This document shows positions 4,749 through 5,364 of a stretch of 5,364 nt of DNA, one piece after another. Where the stretch lies: NCBI GenBank assembly GCA_020846575.1, contig JADLDQ010000360.1, positions 1 to 5,364 on the forward strand, in the 5' to 3' direction. The notes under the pieces are model-generated. The model had not been told where the DNA came from. It worked only from the letters and a program-made list of their open reading frames with translations, and searched no databases. Position numbers and translations under genes: made by a program. This stretch comes from Burkholderiales bacterium (GTDB taxonomy: Bacteria; Pseudomonadota; Gammaproteobacteria; Burkholderiales; SG8-39). Numbering within the stretch: the stretch's first letter is position 1; each line of letters begins with the position of its first letter.

Positions 4749-5364
4749 TACACCACCACGCTGCGGATCGATTCGCCCGCGTGCATCAGCTCGAACGCCC
4801 GGTTGATCTCGGACAGGGGCAGGGTGTGGGTGATGAGGCTGTCGATGTCGATTCTGCCGTCCATGTACCAGTCCACGATGCGCGGCACGTCGGTGCGCCC
4901 GCGCGCGCCGCCGAAGGCCGTGCCCTTCCAGACCCGGCCGGTGACGAGCTGGAACGGCCGCGTGCGGATCTCCTGCCCGGCGCCCGCCACGCCGATGATC
5001 ACCGACACGCCCCAGCCCCGGTGGCAGCATTCCAGCGCCTGGCGCATCACCTCCACGTTGCCGATGCACTCGAAGCTGTAGTCGGCGCCGCCGCCGGTGA
5101 TGTCCACGATGTGCGCGACCAGGTCGCCCTGCACTTGCCTGGGATCGACGAAGTGGGTCATGCCGAACCTCTCGGCGAGCGCCCGGCGGTTCGGGTTGAG
5201 ATCCACGCCGACGATGCGCTCGGCGCCCGCGAGGCGCGCTCCCTGCACCACGTTCAGGCCGATACCGCCCAGGCCGAACACCACCACATTTGCGCCCGGC
5301 TCCACCTTCGCGGTGTTGATCACCGCGCCGATGCCGGTGGTCACGCCGCAGCCGATGTAGCAGA
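4745..5364 (-). CDS. frmA: S-(hydroxymethyl)glutathione dehydrogenase / class III alcohol dehydrogenase (5' end beyond window)
   Basis: The C-terminal 205 residues are visible; about 165 N-terminal ones, with the structural zinc loop and two catalytic zinc ligands, lie beyond the right edge. The enzyme oxidises S-hydroxymethylglutathione, formed from formaldehyde and glutathione, to S-formylglutathione with NAD+ in the cytoplasm. It also acts as an S-nitrosoglutathione reductase. In the fragment, CYIGCGVTTGIGAV (1-14) holds the third catalytic zinc ligand (Cys5, equivalent to Cys174 of horse ADH). VVFGLGGIG (27-35) is the Rossmann nucleotide loop, and GVDLN has Asp54, which favours NAD over NADP. 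FECIGN, HRGWGVSVIIGVAGAG and RPFQLVTGRVWKGTAFGG are hallmarks of the class III branch and close to E. coli FrmA. The usual partner, S-formylglutathione hydrolase, is not in view; the next gene is a DUF938 methyltransferase overlapping by four bases. Confidence 0.95.
   Translation of the reverse strand, partial: CYIGCGVTTGIGAVINTAKVEPGANVVVFGLGGIGLNVVQGARLAGAERIVGVDLNPNRRALAERFGMTHFVDPRQVQGDLVAHIVDITGGGADYSFECIGNVEVMRQALECCHRGWGVSVIIGVAGAGQEIRTRPFQLVTGRVWKGTAFGGARGRTDVPRIVDWYMDGRIDIDSLITHTLPLSEINRAFELMHAGESIRSVVVY

Overview
The window is GC-rich DNA from a bacterium, most likely a proteobacterium and probably a betaproteobacterium. Three things point that way: a PEP-CTERM (exosortase-sorted) protein, a glutathione-dependent formaldehyde dehydrogenase, and a DUF938-type methyltransferase directly behind it. 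No rRNA or tRNA is visible, so the assignment rests on gene content only. Because of the high GC, long open frames run through most of the sequence on both strands; only those with recognisable protein content or a sound start were kept.

Left part (1-980): a secreted hypothetical protein on the minus strand runs off the left edge. Upstream of it lies the 5' end of an ACMSD-type amidohydrolase gene with an intact ribosome binding site and metal-binding HxH. After about 40 credible residues it turns into low-complexity sequence and a 17-bp degenerate tandem repeat, so it looks like a broken gene. Diverging from it is a complete gene on the plus strand (981-2120) for a GcvT/DmdA-type folate-dependent demethylase.

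Middle (2121-3914): a GC-rich hairpin follows the demethylase, then about 450 bp with no gene. Next comes a PEP-CTERM protein whose Cys/His/Asp motifs suggest a papain-like or C39-like cysteine peptidase, exported and then sorted by an exosortase. A small membrane-anchored or secreted protein appears translationally coupled to it, with a TTG start inside the preceding TGA.

Right part (3915-5364): a 24-bp tandem repeat, each copy containing a small hairpin, sits between convergent genes. On the minus strand follow the 3' part of frmA (cut by the right edge) and a DUF938 methyltransferase, again joined by a TTGA start/stop overlap. The pair probably forms an operon linked to formaldehyde detoxification, with the methyltransferase role unknown. 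The demethylase and frmA both touch one-carbon metabolism, but nothing in the sequence shows they act together.
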